From: Reyranella humidisoli
GTDB taxonomy: Bacteria; Pseudomonadota; Alphaproteobacteria; Reyranellales; Reyranellaceae
DNA length: 64,000 bases
Assembly (NCBI RefSeq): GCF_019039055.1
Contig: NZ_JAHOPB010000001.1
Coordinates: forward strand, 2,170,001-2,234,000
Reading direction: 5' to 3'
The translations under genes and the position numbers were made by a program. Below the pieces are notes generated by a model. That model did not search any database, was not told where the DNA came from, and saw only the letters and a list, made by a program, of their open reading frames with translations. Positions 1 through 9,177 of this stretch are shown here, piece by piece. Positions within the stretch are counted from its first letter, which is position 1, and each line of letters opens with the position of its first letter.

Positions 1-686
1 AGGCCGAGGATGCGATCGTTAAGACCAACGAAGCGCGCATGGCCGAACTCAGGAACATGGCCGAGACCATGGCGGCGCTGTGGCAGGAGCGGGTGGCGAA
101 GCCGCCGACCTTCGACCTGATCTCGATGATGGCGCACAGCGAGGCGACGAAGAACATGCCGACGCGCGAGTTCATCGGGAACTTCGCGCTGCTGATCGTG
201 GGCGGCAACGACACGACCCGCAACTCGATGAGTTCGGGCCTGATGGCGATGCTCGACAATCCGCGGGAGGTCGAGAAGGTGAAGGCCGATCCCGCGCTGA
301 TGCCGAGCCTCGTGTCGGAGACGATCCGCTGGGCGACGCCGGTGATCCACATGCGCCGCACCGCGCGCAAGGACTGCGAACTCGCCGGCAAGCAGATCCG
401 CGCCGGCGACAAGGTGGTGATGTGGTACGTCTCGGGCAATCGCGACGAGGCGGCGATCGACGAGCCCGAGCGTTTCGTCGTCGGCCGGCCGAAGGCACGG
501 CATCATCTGTCGTTCGGCGCCGGCATCCATCGCTGCGTCGGCGACCGCCTCGCCGAGATGCAGATCCGGATCCTGTGGGAAGAGCTGCTGAAGCGCGACC
601 TCGAGATCGAGGTCGTGGGACCGCCGGTGCGCCTCTATTCCAACTTCATCCGCGGCATCCGCTCGCTGCCGGTCAGGATCAGGTGA
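1..686 (+). CDS. Cytochrome P450, C-terminal part (5' end outside the window)
   Basis: Haem-thiolate monooxygenase of unknown substrate. The reading frame is open from base 3, so the N-terminal half lies upstream. The remaining 227 residues carry the P450 signatures in order: the I-helix oxygen-binding motif GGNDTTRN, the K-helix ExxR in ETIRW, and the haem loop FGAGIHRCVG with the cysteine iron ligand. The protein ends shortly after the usual beta region, so the C-terminus looks complete. A strong hairpin follows directly. The family cannot be assigned more finely from this part, and no redox partner gene is visible here. Confidence 0.95.
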   Translation, partial: AEDAIVKTNEARMAELRNMAETMAALWQERVAKPPTFDLISMMAHSEATKNMPTREFIGNFALLIVGGNDTTRNSMSSGLMAMLDNPREVEKVKADPALMPSLVSETIRWATPVIHMRRTARKDCELAGKQIRAGDKVVMWYVSGNRDEAAIDEPERFVVGRPKARHHLSFGAGIHRCVGDRLAEMQIRILWEELLKRDLEIEVVGPPVRLYSNFIRGIRSLPVRIR

Positions 687-693
687 GAGTCGT

Positions 694-728
694 TCCTCCC
701 CCGTCAAACGGGGGAGGAGAAGATTTTT
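694..728. terminator. Intrinsic terminator between convergent genes
   Basis: An 11-bp perfect stem (694-704 with 708-718) around a CAA loop, followed by a short A/G stretch and five T residues at 724-728. It sits 8 bases after the P450 stop and just before the stop of the convergent aldolase gene. It probably ends P450 transcription and may work in both directions. Confidence 0.75.
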
Positions 729-732
729 CGGG

Positions 733-1515
733 TCAGGACGACGAACTGCGGATCGTCTCGACGCCCGCAGCGAAAGCCTGCTGGAGCAGCCAGACGTCGC
801 CCGCGATCGAGACGAAGTCGTAGCCGAGCTTCACGAACTGGGCGGCCTGTTTGGCATCGACGGCGAGGCGGCCGGCGGACTTGCCGTGCTTCTTCGCGGC
901 CGCGATCGTCGCCTGCTCGGCGGTGAGAAAGTCGGGATGGTCGAAGGCGCCAGGTTCGCCCATCGCGACGCTGAGGTCGTTGTGGCCGAGCCACAGCATG
1001 TCGACGCCCGGCATCGAGGCGATCTCGTCGGCGGCCGCGGCGCCGCGCGGATCCTCGACCTGCAGGATGATGGCGGTGCGGGCGTTCTGTTCGGCGAAGC
1101 GCGGCAGCAGTGGCTCGGAACGCATCGCGAAGCGCTCGTGCGCGAGGCCGAGCGCCACGCCGCGCGTGCCGTCCGGCCAGTATTTGGCCGCATCGAGGAC
1201 TGCCTTGGCCTGCTCGACCGACGAGACGATCGGCACCATCACGCCGTCGGCGCCGGTGTCGAGCGCGCGCGAGATGTGGTGACGCGACTGCGACGGCACG
1301 CGCACCACGATGGGCAGGTTTGCGGCCTGCATGTAGCGCACGACCTGGCGGACGGTATCGAAGCCGAAACCGGTATGTTCCATGTCGAGCACGGCGAAAT
1401 CGGCGCCGGCCGCCTTCAGTATCTGTCCGATGCCGGGCGTGGCGAACTCGAACAGGAAGGTCCCGATCTTCGTGGGCTTGGTGCCGACGAGTGCCCTCAG
1501 TCCATTACTTGCCAT
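733..1515 (-). CDS. HpcH/HpaI-type aldolase (2-oxo-3-deoxy acid aldolase family)
   Basis: 260 residues, the usual length for class II pyruvate aldolases that cleave 4-hydroxy-2-oxoheptanedioate or 2-keto-3-deoxy sugar acids. Visible family motifs are LDMEHTGF near residue 45, VVRVPS, GADGVMVP, and VEDPRGA followed by MLWLGHNDLS; the acidic residues around VEDP and GHNDLS fit the metal site. The start is ATG at 1515 with an AAGGGGGA ribosome binding site. It stands alone, divergent from the glutathione transferase, so the substrate cannot be inferred from context. The family call is firm and the exact reaction is open. Confidence 0.9.
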   Translation of the reverse strand: MASNGLRALVGTKPTKIGTFLFEFATPGIGQILKAAGADFAVLDMEHTGFGFDTVRQVVRYMQAANLPIVVRVPSQSRHHISRALDTGADGVMVPIVSSVEQAKAVLDAAKYWPDGTRGVALGLAHERFAMRSEPLLPRFAEQNARTAIILQVEDPRGAAAADEIASMPGVDMLWLGHNDLSVAMGEPGAFDHPDFLTAEQATIAAAKKHGKSAGRLAVDAKQAAQFVKLGYDFVSIAGDVWLLQQAFAAGVETIRSSSS

Positions 1516-1588
1516 TATCGTTTCCCCCTTAAGGTCCCAATGCTAGCGTGGACCGTCCCCACCAATCACCTGCTTTAGGGAGAGAATC

Positions 1589-2215
1589 ATGAAGCTCTAT
1601 TACATGCCCGGCGCCTGTTCGATCGGCATCCACGTGCTGCTCGAGGAAATCGGCAAGCCCTACGACGCGCACAAGGTCGACGGCGCCAAGCAGGAGCAGT
1701 ACGGCCCGGATTTCGTGAAGCTCAATCCGAAGTCGAAGGTCCCGACCCTGCAGCGCGACGACGGCTCCGTGCTCACGGAGTTCCCCGCGATCGCCGTGTG
1801 GCTCGCCCGCAAGAACCCCGAAGCCGGCCTGCTGCCGTCCGATGCCGATGGCGAGGCCGCGGCGCTCGAAGCGATGGATTATGCCGTGTCGACCATGCAC
1901 ATGCAGGGTTTCAGCCGCATGTTCCGTCCGGCCAACTTCGCGCCGACCGAGGCCGACCACGACAAGGTGAAGGCGCGCGGCAAGGAGATCATGGAGAAGG
2001 GCCTGGCGCTGATGGACAAGGCGCTCGAAGGCAAGGAGTACCTGGCGGGCAAGTTCTCGGTGGCCGATGCCGCCCTGTTCTACGTCAGCTTCTGGGCCGC
2101 GGCCCGCATGAAGATGCCGCTGCCCAAGAACGTCGCCGCCCACTACGAGCGCATGAAGGCCCGCCCGGCCGTGCAGCGCGTGCTGGAGCAGGAAGGCCTC
2201 ACGGCCGCCGCCTGA
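1589..2215 (+). CDS. Glutathione S-transferase family protein
   Basis: 208 residues with the two-domain GST layout. The N-terminal thioredoxin-like half begins MKLYYMPGACS, the pattern of bacterial beta-class GSTs in which the Cys/Ser near residue 10 contacts glutathione. KSKVPTL supplies the cis-proline that binds the glutathione backbone, and the next segment carries the expected E-F-P/A-I pattern. The helical C-terminal half contains LAGKFSVADAALFY, the usual N-capping region. AGGGAGAG precedes the ATG. It is likely cytoplasmic and involved in detoxification or redox chemistry; the substrate is unknown. Confidence 0.92.
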   Translation: MKLYYMPGACSIGIHVLLEEIGKPYDAHKVDGAKQEQYGPDFVKLNPKSKVPTLQRDDGSVLTEFPAIAVWLARKNPEAGLLPSDADGEAAALEAMDYAVSTMHMQGFSRMFRPANFAPTEADHDKVKARGKEIMEKGLALMDKALEGKEYLAGKFSVADAALFYVSFWAAARMKMPLPKNVAAHYERMKARPAVQRVLEQEGLTAAA

Positions 2216-2232
2216 TCCCGGTTGCGATCCAT

Positions 2233-2258
2233 GGACCGCCGCGTTCGCGTGGCGGTCC
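2233..2258 (+). terminator. Stem-loop after the GST gene
   Basis: GGACCGCC at 2233-2240 pairs with GGCGGTCC at 2251-2258 around a GCGTTCGCGT loop. It lies 17 bases after the GST stop. There is no T tract, so it may be a transcript-stabilising hairpin or a weak terminator. Confidence 0.35.
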
Positions 2259-2304
2259 GATGGCGCATCTTCGGTGTCGCCCCGCGCTGAGCTAAGCTCG
2301 CGCC

Positions 2305-3279
2305 ATGTCCCTGCCTGCATCCCTTCGTGACCGCCTCCGCCTGCCGCTGATCGCGGCGCCGATGTTCCTCGTCTCCGGCCCCGCCCTTGTGACGGCGGCC
2401 TGCCGCGCCGGTGTCGTGGGTTCCTTCCCGACCGCCAACTGCCGCACTGTCGAGGAACTCGACGTCTGGCTGGCAGGCATGGCCGACGACGCCAGGCGCG
2501 CCGCCGATGCCGACGGTCGTGCGCCGGTGCCCTGGTGTCCGAACCTGATCGTGCACCGCTCCAACCCGCGCGTGCCCGACGACCTCGCGGCCGTGCTTCG
2601 TCACAAGGCCGAGATCGTCATCACCTCGGTCGGTTCACCCGAGCCGGTGATGAAGCCGCTGAAGGATGCGGGTTGCCTGGTGCTGGCCGACGTCGCCTCG
2701 GTGCGCCACGCCGAGAAGGCGGTGGCGGCCGGGGTCGACGGGCTGGTGCTGCTGACGGCCGGTGCCGGCGGCCAGACCGGCTGGGCCAATCCCTTCGCCT
2801 TCGTGCGGGCGGTGCGTCAGTTCTGGGACGGCATCGTCGTGATGGCGGGCGGCATGGCCGACGGTCATGCCGTGGCCGCTGCCCAGGCTCTGGGCTGCGA
2901 CCTCGCCTACATGGGCACCCGGTTCATCGCCACGCGCGAAAGCCTGGCCAAGGACGCCTACAAGGAAATGCTCGTATCGAGCCGTCTCGACGACGTGCTT
3001 CTGACCCGGGCCTTCACCGGGCTCGAAACCAACATGCTGCGCCCCTCGATCGCCGCGGCCGGCCTCGATCCCGACAACCTGCCGGTGCGCGGCAAGATCG
3101 ACATATCGAAGGACATCAACGCCGCCGAGCGGGACCGGCCGGATGCCAAGCGCTGGAAGGACATCTGGAGCGCGGGTCACTCGGTTTCCGGGGTTCGCGA
3201 CGTCCCCCCGGTGGCGGCGCTGATCGAGCGCACCGCCTCCGAGTACGACGCCGCACGCCGGTCAATGCAGGGCGTATAG
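2305..3279 (+). CDS. Nitronate monooxygenase / 2-nitropropane dioxygenase-like flavoprotein
   Basis: 324-residue FMN-dependent TIM barrel. The N-terminus has the family segment RLPLIAAPMFLVSGP, followed by GVVGSFPTAN. The middle holds VDGLVLLTAGAGGQTGW, and the phosphate-binding end has MAGGMADGHAVAAAQALG and YMGTRFIATRES. In well-studied nitronate monooxygenases the equivalent of AGGQTG is usually GGH with a catalytic His. Here the position is Gln, as I recall from a large uncharacterised subgroup, so the real substrate may not be a nitronate. The last 18 bases overlap the convergent usg gene. Confidence 0.88.
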   Translation: MSLPASLRDRLRLPLIAAPMFLVSGPALVTAACRAGVVGSFPTANCRTVEELDVWLAGMADDARRAADADGRAPVPWCPNLIVHRSNPRVPDDLAAVLRHKAEIVITSVGSPEPVMKPLKDAGCLVLADVASVRHAEKAVAAGVDGLVLLTAGAGGQTGWANPFAFVRAVRQFWDGIVVMAGGMADGHAVAAAQALGCDLAYMGTRFIATRESLAKDAYKEMLVSSRLDDVLLTRAFTGLETNMLRPSIAAAGLDPDNLPVRGKIDISKDINAAERDRPDAKRWKDIWSAGHSVSGVRDVPPVAALIERTASEYDAARRSMQGV

Positions 3280-3528
3280 GCCGCAGGAGAAGCGGAATTC
3301 GGCCGGCTTCACGAGCTGGGCGTTGGCCACGCGAACCCGGTGAACCTTGCCGTCGAGATTGTTCTCCCAGAAATCGAGGAACTTGGTGAGGGCGGGGAAA
3401 CGGGGCGCCAGATCCAGATTCTGCCAGACGAAACTCTGCAGGACGTGATTGTGGTCGGGCATCCAGTAGAGAATTTCGGCGGTCGTGATGCGGTAATCCT
3501 TGAGCTGCGCAACGAAACTGCTGTCCAT
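3262..3528 (-). CDS. usg: Usg family protein
   Basis: 88 residues. It matches the small Usg family known from alphaproteobacteria, where it was named for a gene near trp genes; its function is unknown. Recognisable stretches are QLKDYRITTAEILYWMPDH and LDLAPRFPAL. The reading frame is open further upstream, but ATG at 3528 has a clear AAGGAGAGG site and gives the usual family start. The last six codons overlap the 3' end of the convergent monooxygenase gene. No trp genes are nearby. Confidence 0.85.
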   Translation of the reverse strand: MDSSFVAQLKDYRITTAEILYWMPDHNHVLQSFVWQNLDLAPRFPALTKFLDFWENNLDGKVHRVRVANAQLVKPAEFRFSCGLYALH

Positions 3529-3680
3529 CCTAGCCTCTCCTTGACTTGGTGCGGCTGCGGGAATAGTCACGCAACCTCGCCAGGAAATCAGCAAAAATCG
3601 TTCCAGATCAAATGCTTAGCAGCAGTATGTGCCGATTGCTGCCAGTGCGAAGCGACTTTGGGAACCTTTCGCCAGTCTCC

Positions 3681-3709
3681 TTGACTCAGACCGGTGGCGA
3701 CCCTAAATC
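3681..3709 (+). promoter_or_regulatory. Candidate groESL promoter
   Basis: TTGACT at 3681-3686 is followed after 17 bases by TAAATC at 3704-3709, a fair vegetative promoter. CTTG at 3680 and the CCCTAAAT stretch also loosely resemble an alphaproteobacterial heat-shock sigma site. It lies directly upstream of the CIRCE element, as expected for groE. Confidence 0.5.
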
Positions 3710-3719
3710 CCCTGCGCCA

Positions 3720-3746
3720 TTGGCACTCACTGTCTGAGAGTGCTGA
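3720..3746 (+). promoter_or_regulatory. CIRCE element (HrcA operator) of groESL
   Basis: TTGGCACTC at 3720-3728, a 9-base spacer, then GAGTGCTGA at 3738-3746. This matches the consensus TTAGCACTC-N9-GAGTGCTAA at 16 of 18 arm positions with the exact spacing. It lies between the candidate promoter and groES, about 60 bases before the start codon. HrcA is expected to repress here at normal temperature; no hrcA gene is in the window. Confidence 0.93.
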
Positions 3747-3809
3747 CAGCAACGTATTCGCCGCAGCCGTCAGGTTGCGCAGGGTCAACAGTCCACTGGA
3801 GGAAGAACC

Positions 3810-4124
3810 ATGAAGTTCCGTCCGCTTCACGACCGAGTCGTGGTCAAGCGCGTAGAAGAAGAAGGCAAGACCAAGGGCGGGATCATCATTCCCGACACCG
3901 CCAAGGAAAAGCCGATGGAAGGCGAGATCGTCGCCGTCGGTCCGGGCGCCCGTGACGAGAAGGGCAACCTGGTTGCGCTCGACGTCAAGAAGGGCGACCG
4001 CGTCCTGTTCGGCAAGTGGTCGGGCACCGAGATCAAGATCGACGGCCAGGATCTCCTGATCATGAAGGAATCCGACATCATGGGCATCATCGAAGCCTCG
4101 GCTTCGATGAAGAAGGCCGCCTAA
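3810..4124 (+). CDS. groES: Co-chaperonin GroES
   Basis: 104 residues, forming the seven-membered lid that caps GroEL in ATP-driven folding. The N-terminus [15 protein letters not shown] and the mobile loop [16 protein letters not shown], whose hydrophobic tripeptide III contacts GroEL, are typical. [11 protein letters not shown] near the end is conserved. It has a GGAGGAAGAACC ribosome binding site and is first in an operon with groEL, 49 bases downstream. A CIRCE operator precedes it, so heat-shock control by HrcA is expected. Confidence 0.98.
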   Translation: MKFRPLHDRVVVKRVEEEGKTKGGIIIPDTAKEKPMEGEIVAVGPGARDEKGNLVALDVKKGDRVLFGKWSGTEIKIDGQDLLIMKESDIMGIIEASASMKKAA

Positions 4125-4170
4125 GGCGCCGCTTCGCACCCGAATCAATCACAACATTCGAGAGGAATAG

Positions 4171-5814
<1,644 letters not shown>

Positions 5815-5840
5815 AATCCATTCTTCTCAAGGATTGCGGA

Positions 5841-5875
5841 AAGGCCGGGGAGCGATCCCCGGCCTTTTCTTTTTG
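5841..5875 (+). terminator. Intrinsic terminator of groESL
   Basis: Ten-bp perfect stem AAGGCCGGGG/CCCCGGCCTT (5841-5850 with 5857-5866) around AGCGAT, followed by a T-rich tract to 5874. It starts 26 bases after the groEL stop. Confidence 0.92.
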
Positions 5876-5947
5876 TGCGGGCATCGGTCTGCGGCTCTCG
5901 CCTCCGCTCGTAGGCAGGTGGCCGGCCTGTGTTTTCCGAGGGCAAAC

Positions 5948-6044
5948 AAGGTCCTTCGCTGCGCTCACGATGACACCGTTTTCTGCATCGACGCACGGCG
6001 CCAATCCCAGCAAAATTGTCATTCTGAGCTCAGCGAAGGACCTT
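5948..6044. repeat. Palindromic intergenic repeat, copy 1
   Basis: A 28-base left arm at 5948-5975 (AAGGTCCTTCGCTGCGCTCA and on) is the near-perfect inverse of the right arm at 6017-6044, with three mismatches and a 41-base spacer. The right arm ends 13 bases before the Nudix start codon. The core CATCCTGAGC/GAAGGATC-like sequence recurs at 10594-10701 and 39115-39164. Confidence 0.8.
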
Positions 6045-6057
6045 CAATTCAAATGCG

Positions 6058-6474
6058 ATGGGCGAGCCCGTGAGCTATCCGCTTTCGATCAAGGGCGTGC
6101 TGATCCATGAGAGCCGCGTCCTGCTGTTGCTGAACGAGCGGGACGAATGGGACCTGCCGGGCGGGCGGCCGGATCCGGGTGAAGATCATCGTGCGGCGCT
6201 CATCCGCGAGATGCGTGAGGAAACGGGACTCGCCGTCGAGGTCGGCAGTCTTGTTGACGAGCATCTGTTCGAGGTGTTGCCGCAGCGCTTCGTGCGCATC
6301 GTCGCCTATGCCTGCACGCTACAGGCCGAGGGCGCGATTGCCCTCAGTCATGAGCATCACGAAGCAAGCTGGGTCGGACTTGACGAAGTCGGCGAACGGA
6401 TTGCCGGCCGTCTGCTCCCCGCAGGCTATCTCGGTGCGATCCGCCAGGCCGCCTGCCAGCCCTTGTCGCCGTAA
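6058..6474 (+). CDS. Nudix hydrolase
   Basis: 138 residues. The Nudix box GX5EX7REXXEEXG is intact, with G-RPDPG-E and REMREETG at about residues 36-58; its glutamates bind Mg2+ for hydrolysis of nucleoside diphosphates linked to another group. LPGGRPDPGE precedes it, as usual. The substrate cannot be read from the sequence. The start ATG at 6058 has no obvious Shine-Dalgarno site because the upstream base run belongs to a palindromic repeat, and ATG at 6054 is in another frame. The 3' end overlaps a convergent gene by 49 bases. Confidence 0.88.
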   Translation: MGEPVSYPLSIKGVLIHESRVLLLLNERDEWDLPGGRPDPGEDHRAALIREMREETGLAVEVGSLVDEHLFEVLPQRFVRIVAYACTLQAEGAIALSHEHHEASWVGLDEVGERIAGRLLPAGYLGAIRQAACQPLSP

Positions 6475-7484
6475 CTGCGGCTGGTCTCGACCTTCAGGAA
6501 GCGGTCGTGCGCGCCGGCGGCGCCGAGCCACAGCTCGTTCCAGGCGTCGAAGCCGGCCAGCGGATCGGCGAGCTGCAGTTCGCGAGCGAGCTTCCAGCCT
6601 TCCATCCGAACGACCACCGCGCCGTCTTTCTCCTCGGTGACGATTTCCTCACCCTCGGCGGCGAGGATCGCGGACAGCCAGCGCGCGAACAGGCGCGCGC
6701 TGTCGAGATCGCCCGTCTCGACGTCGGTCGGCAGGTCGAGGTCGCGCGCCGTCTCCTCGTGGAACTGCAGCCCGACCAGGCGCGCGACACGGCCCATCTC
6801 GGTGGCTGCATCCTTCGGGCCGAGCTGGTCCTGCAGGACCGGTAGCATGGTCTGCACGTAGCCCATCGCATAGGAGCGGAAGGTGCGCAGGCGGCGCTCC
6901 TCGGGCCAGTTTGCCGTCTCGAGCTTCGGCTGCGTCTTCCAGTCGATGCGCGGCATCTCCTCGTCGTAGGCGAAGCGGACGCGCTCCTCCTCCTTCAGCG
7001 GCCGGCCGTAGTCGTAATAGTAGCCTTCGAGGCCGGGCTTGCCGTCGACCGTCATGCCGGTGCAGACGAAGCCGAGGCCGGTGTTCTTCAGGGAGGTGCC
7101 GTTGTGGCCGTGCCAGGCGTGCAGGAAGGCCGCCGACACGTCGTGCGGCACGGCAGCGATGGCGGTGCCCTTCCACATCCAGCGCGGCGGCGGATAGCGC
7201 ACCCACGCCTTGGTGTCGCTCTCGCGCAGATAGCCCGTCTTCACCCCGCCCAGCGCGTTGGAGTGATAATGGTAGAGCGCGCAGGCCGGCGCGTCCTTCT
7301 CGCCCGCGATGCCGAGCTTCTGGAGCCCGGGCAGGAACTTGTCGAGATGCTGCCGGCGGAAGTGGCGGAAGATGTATTCGCGCGCCGTGTCGCCCCCGCG
7401 TCGCGACACGAGACTGATGACCAGGCCGGTCATCAGCGCATTGTAGAGCGTGCCGACAGCCCGGTAGGCGGCCACCTCAGCCAT
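6426..7484 (-). CDS. Protein of unknown function, 352 residues
   Basis: I do not recognise the family. The protein starts MAEVAAYRAVGTLYNALMTG with a short hydrophobic stretch, has no cleavable signal, and is rich in Trp, Tyr and Arg. Distinct segments are YHYHSNALGGVKTGYLRES, HDVSAAFLHAWHGHNGTS and EGYYYDYGRPLKEEE. It is the last gene of an operon with the DUF1330 protein, whose stop overlaps this start by 8 bases, and the sulfurtransferase. GC-rich third positions support real coding. The C-terminal 49 bases overlap the Nudix gene on the other strand. Confidence 0.7.
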   Translation of the reverse strand: MAEVAAYRAVGTLYNALMTGLVISLVSRRGGDTAREYIFRHFRRQHLDKFLPGLQKLGIAGEKDAPACALYHYHSNALGGVKTGYLRESDTKAWVRYPPPRWMWKGTAIAAVPHDVSAAFLHAWHGHNGTSLKNTGLGFVCTGMTVDGKPGLEGYYYDYGRPLKEEERVRFAYDEEMPRIDWKTQPKLETANWPEERRLRTFRSYAMGYVQTMLPVLQDQLGPKDAATEMGRVARLVGLQFHEETARDLDLPTDVETGDLDSARLFARWLSAILAAEGEEIVTEEKDGAVVVRMEGWKLARELQLADPLAGFDAWNELWLGAAGAHDRFLKVETSRSYGDKGWQAAWRIAPR

Positions 7485-7770
7485 TATGGCCGTCGACCAG
7501 GATCGCCTTGGAGTGACCCGCCTTCAGTCGCATCGCGAGGACGGGCTTGTACTCCTCCGAATGATAGAAGCGCTCGGCCTTGGCGCGGTCGGGGAACTCC
7601 AGCACCACGACGCGGGCCGGCGTCCAGCCGCCTTCGAGGCTCGTGCAGTTGCCGCCGCGCACGATGAACTTGCCGCCGAACTTGGAGACCAGCCCCGGCG
7701 TGTGCTTGCGGTACTCCGCCATCAGCTCTTCGTCCCTGGTGTCGATCTCGACGATGATATAGGCCGTCAC
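7477..7770 (-). CDS. DUF1330 domain protein (dimeric alpha-beta barrel)
   Basis: 97 residues matching DUF1330: TAYIIVEIDTRDEELMAEY at the start, KFGGKFIVRGG in the middle, VVVLEFPDRAKAERFYHSEEYKP near the end split around the conserved RAKAERFYHSEEY. This is a ferredoxin-like dimer fold of unknown function. Translation begins at GTG 7770 behind GGAGGAAGAA. The frame is open upstream, but that stretch lies inside the sulfurtransferase gene. It is 14 bases after that gene and overlaps the next by 8 bases, so all three are probably co-translated. Confidence 0.88.
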   Translation of the reverse strand: MTAYIIVEIDTRDEELMAEYRKHTPGLVSKFGGKFIVRGGNCTSLEGGWTPARVVVLEFPDRAKAERFYHSEEYKPVLAMRLKAGHSKAILVDGHNG

Positions 7771-7784
7771 TTCTTCCTCCCTCG

Positions 7785-8648
7785 TCAGCCGGTTTCCATG
7801 GGCAGGGCCGGGTCGTTGGCCCATTCCTGCATGGAATTGTCGTACACCGAGACGTTCCTGTGACCCAAGAGGGCCGTCAGCACGAAAGCGTCCAGCGTGG
7901 CGGCAATGCCGCCGCCGCAATAGACCAGCACGCGCTTGTCGGGCGCCGCTCCGACGCCCTCGAAGGCGGCGCGCAGGTCGGCGATCGGCTTCAGTGCCTT
8001 GTCCGGCCCGAACAGGCTGGCGGCCGGCACGCAGGAGGAGCCGGCGATGCGGCCAGGACGGCCATAGACCACGCCGCCCGCGCCATTGTGCTGGTCGTGG
8101 CTGAGTGCGTTCAGGGTCAGCGTCGATGGATCGCCGATCGCACTCCTGATCCTGTCCTTGTCGACGAAGATCTCGGGACGACCACGCAGCGACAGCGTGG
8201 CGGGTGGATGCGTTGCAGGTTCGGTCGAGAGCGGACGTCCTTCCGCCTTCCATTTGTCGAGGCCGCCGTCGAGGATCGCCACTTCGTCGAAGCCGACGGC
8301 GCGCAGCATCCACCAGATGCGGCTCGCCCACACGGGCGAGGCATGGCTGTAGAGAACGACGAAGGTGCCGTGGCCCACGCCCTTGGCCGCGAAGGCCTTC
8401 GTGAGGTCCTCCAGCGACGGCAGGGTGAAGCGCAGCTTCGATGTCTTGTCGGAGAGGTCGGCCTGGAGGTCGAGATAGGCCGCGCCCGGAATGTGGCCCT
8501 TGTCGTAGTTGGCGCGACCGCTCTCGGCGATGTAGCGCCCGTCGGGTCCGGGCTTGAGATAGGTGGTGCAGTCGAACACGCGCAGCGCGGGAGCGCCGAG
8601 CTGGCGTGCGAGGTCTTCTGTCGTGATCAGGTTGGCCGAATGGGCCAT
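7785..8648 (-). CDS. Sulfurtransferase, tandem rhodanese domains (TST/MST type)
   Basis: 287 residues with an N-terminal inactive and a C-terminal active rhodanese domain. The catalytic cysteine is in VLVYCGGGIAAT near residue 240, which fits neither the classic thiosulfate loop (CRKGVT) nor the classic mercaptopyruvate loop (CGSGVT), so the donor is uncertain. The N-terminal half has the usual YDKGHIPGAAYLDL and the interdomain part has AILDGGLDKWKAEGRP. It is first in a three-gene operon. The likely role is sulfane sulfur transfer in the cytoplasm. Confidence 0.92.
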   Translation of the reverse strand: MAHSANLITTEDLARQLGAPALRVFDCTTYLKPGPDGRYIAESGRANYDKGHIPGAAYLDLQADLSDKTSKLRFTLPSLEDLTKAFAAKGVGHGTFVVLYSHASPVWASRIWWMLRAVGFDEVAILDGGLDKWKAEGRPLSTEPATHPPATLSLRGRPEIFVDKDRIRSAIGDPSTLTLNALSHDQHNGAGGVVYGRPGRIAGSSCVPAASLFGPDKALKPIADLRAAFEGVGAAPDKRVLVYCGGGIAATLDAFVLTALLGHRNVSVYDNSMQEWANDPALPMETG

Positions 8649-8705
8649 GTCGCTCTCCCGGGGTTGGGGAGAGCGGAGACTAGCGCGGTTCTCGGGAGAG
8701 GCGCG

Positions 8706-9050
8706 TTAAATCGTCTTCGACGGCAGCGGCGGAACGCTGACCTGGCCGGAGGACGGCGCGCTCGTGGGGGCATTGAGCTGGCCGACATCGGGCGACTTCG
8801 GCGCCGCGGGCGTGGCCGTGGGCTTCTTGGTCTTCTTCGCCGGCTGCGCCTTGGCGACCTGGACCTTCTTCAGGCAGGCGCTGCGCTGCGAGCTGCTCTT
8901 GATCTTGTTGCAGGACGCGGCAGTGGTGCCGGCCTTGGGCTTGGCCGTCGGCGACGACGTGGGGGCGGGCATCGTTTCGTCCTGAGCAAAGGACGGAGCG
9001 GCATAAGCGACAGCCGCCAAGGCGGCCATGCTGGCGATCAAAAGACGCAT
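8706..9050 (-). CDS. Small secreted protein, PsiF-like Cys pair, Pro/Ala/Lys-rich
   Basis: 114 residues. The first 22 residues form a signal peptide (MRLLIASMAALAAVAYAAPS, cleavage after AFA). The mature part is low-complexity Pro/Ser/Thr/Ala/Lys, with one short segment ASCNKIKSSSQRSACLKK whose two cysteines and spacing recall the PsiF repeat of periplasmic phosphate-starvation proteins. The resemblance is short, so I give no function. ATG 9050 follows GGGAGAATATC. It lies 57 bases upstream of the sulfurtransferase operon start on the same strand. Confidence 0.7.
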   Translation of the reverse strand: MRLLIASMAALAAVAYAAPSFAQDETMPAPTSSPTAKPKAGTTAASCNKIKSSSQRSACLKKVQVAKAQPAKKTKKPTATPAAPKSPDVGQLNAPTSAPSSGQVSVPPLPSKTI

Positions 9051-9177
9051 GATATTCTCCCGGGCCGCTTGCGGTGAGGGGACGGGCGCGGCCTCGCAAT
9101 ATACTTAAAATGCTATGTGATTTGTACCGTTTATGTCAAATTCTTAATAGATTAGAGCAACTGCAATCGGAAAGCCC

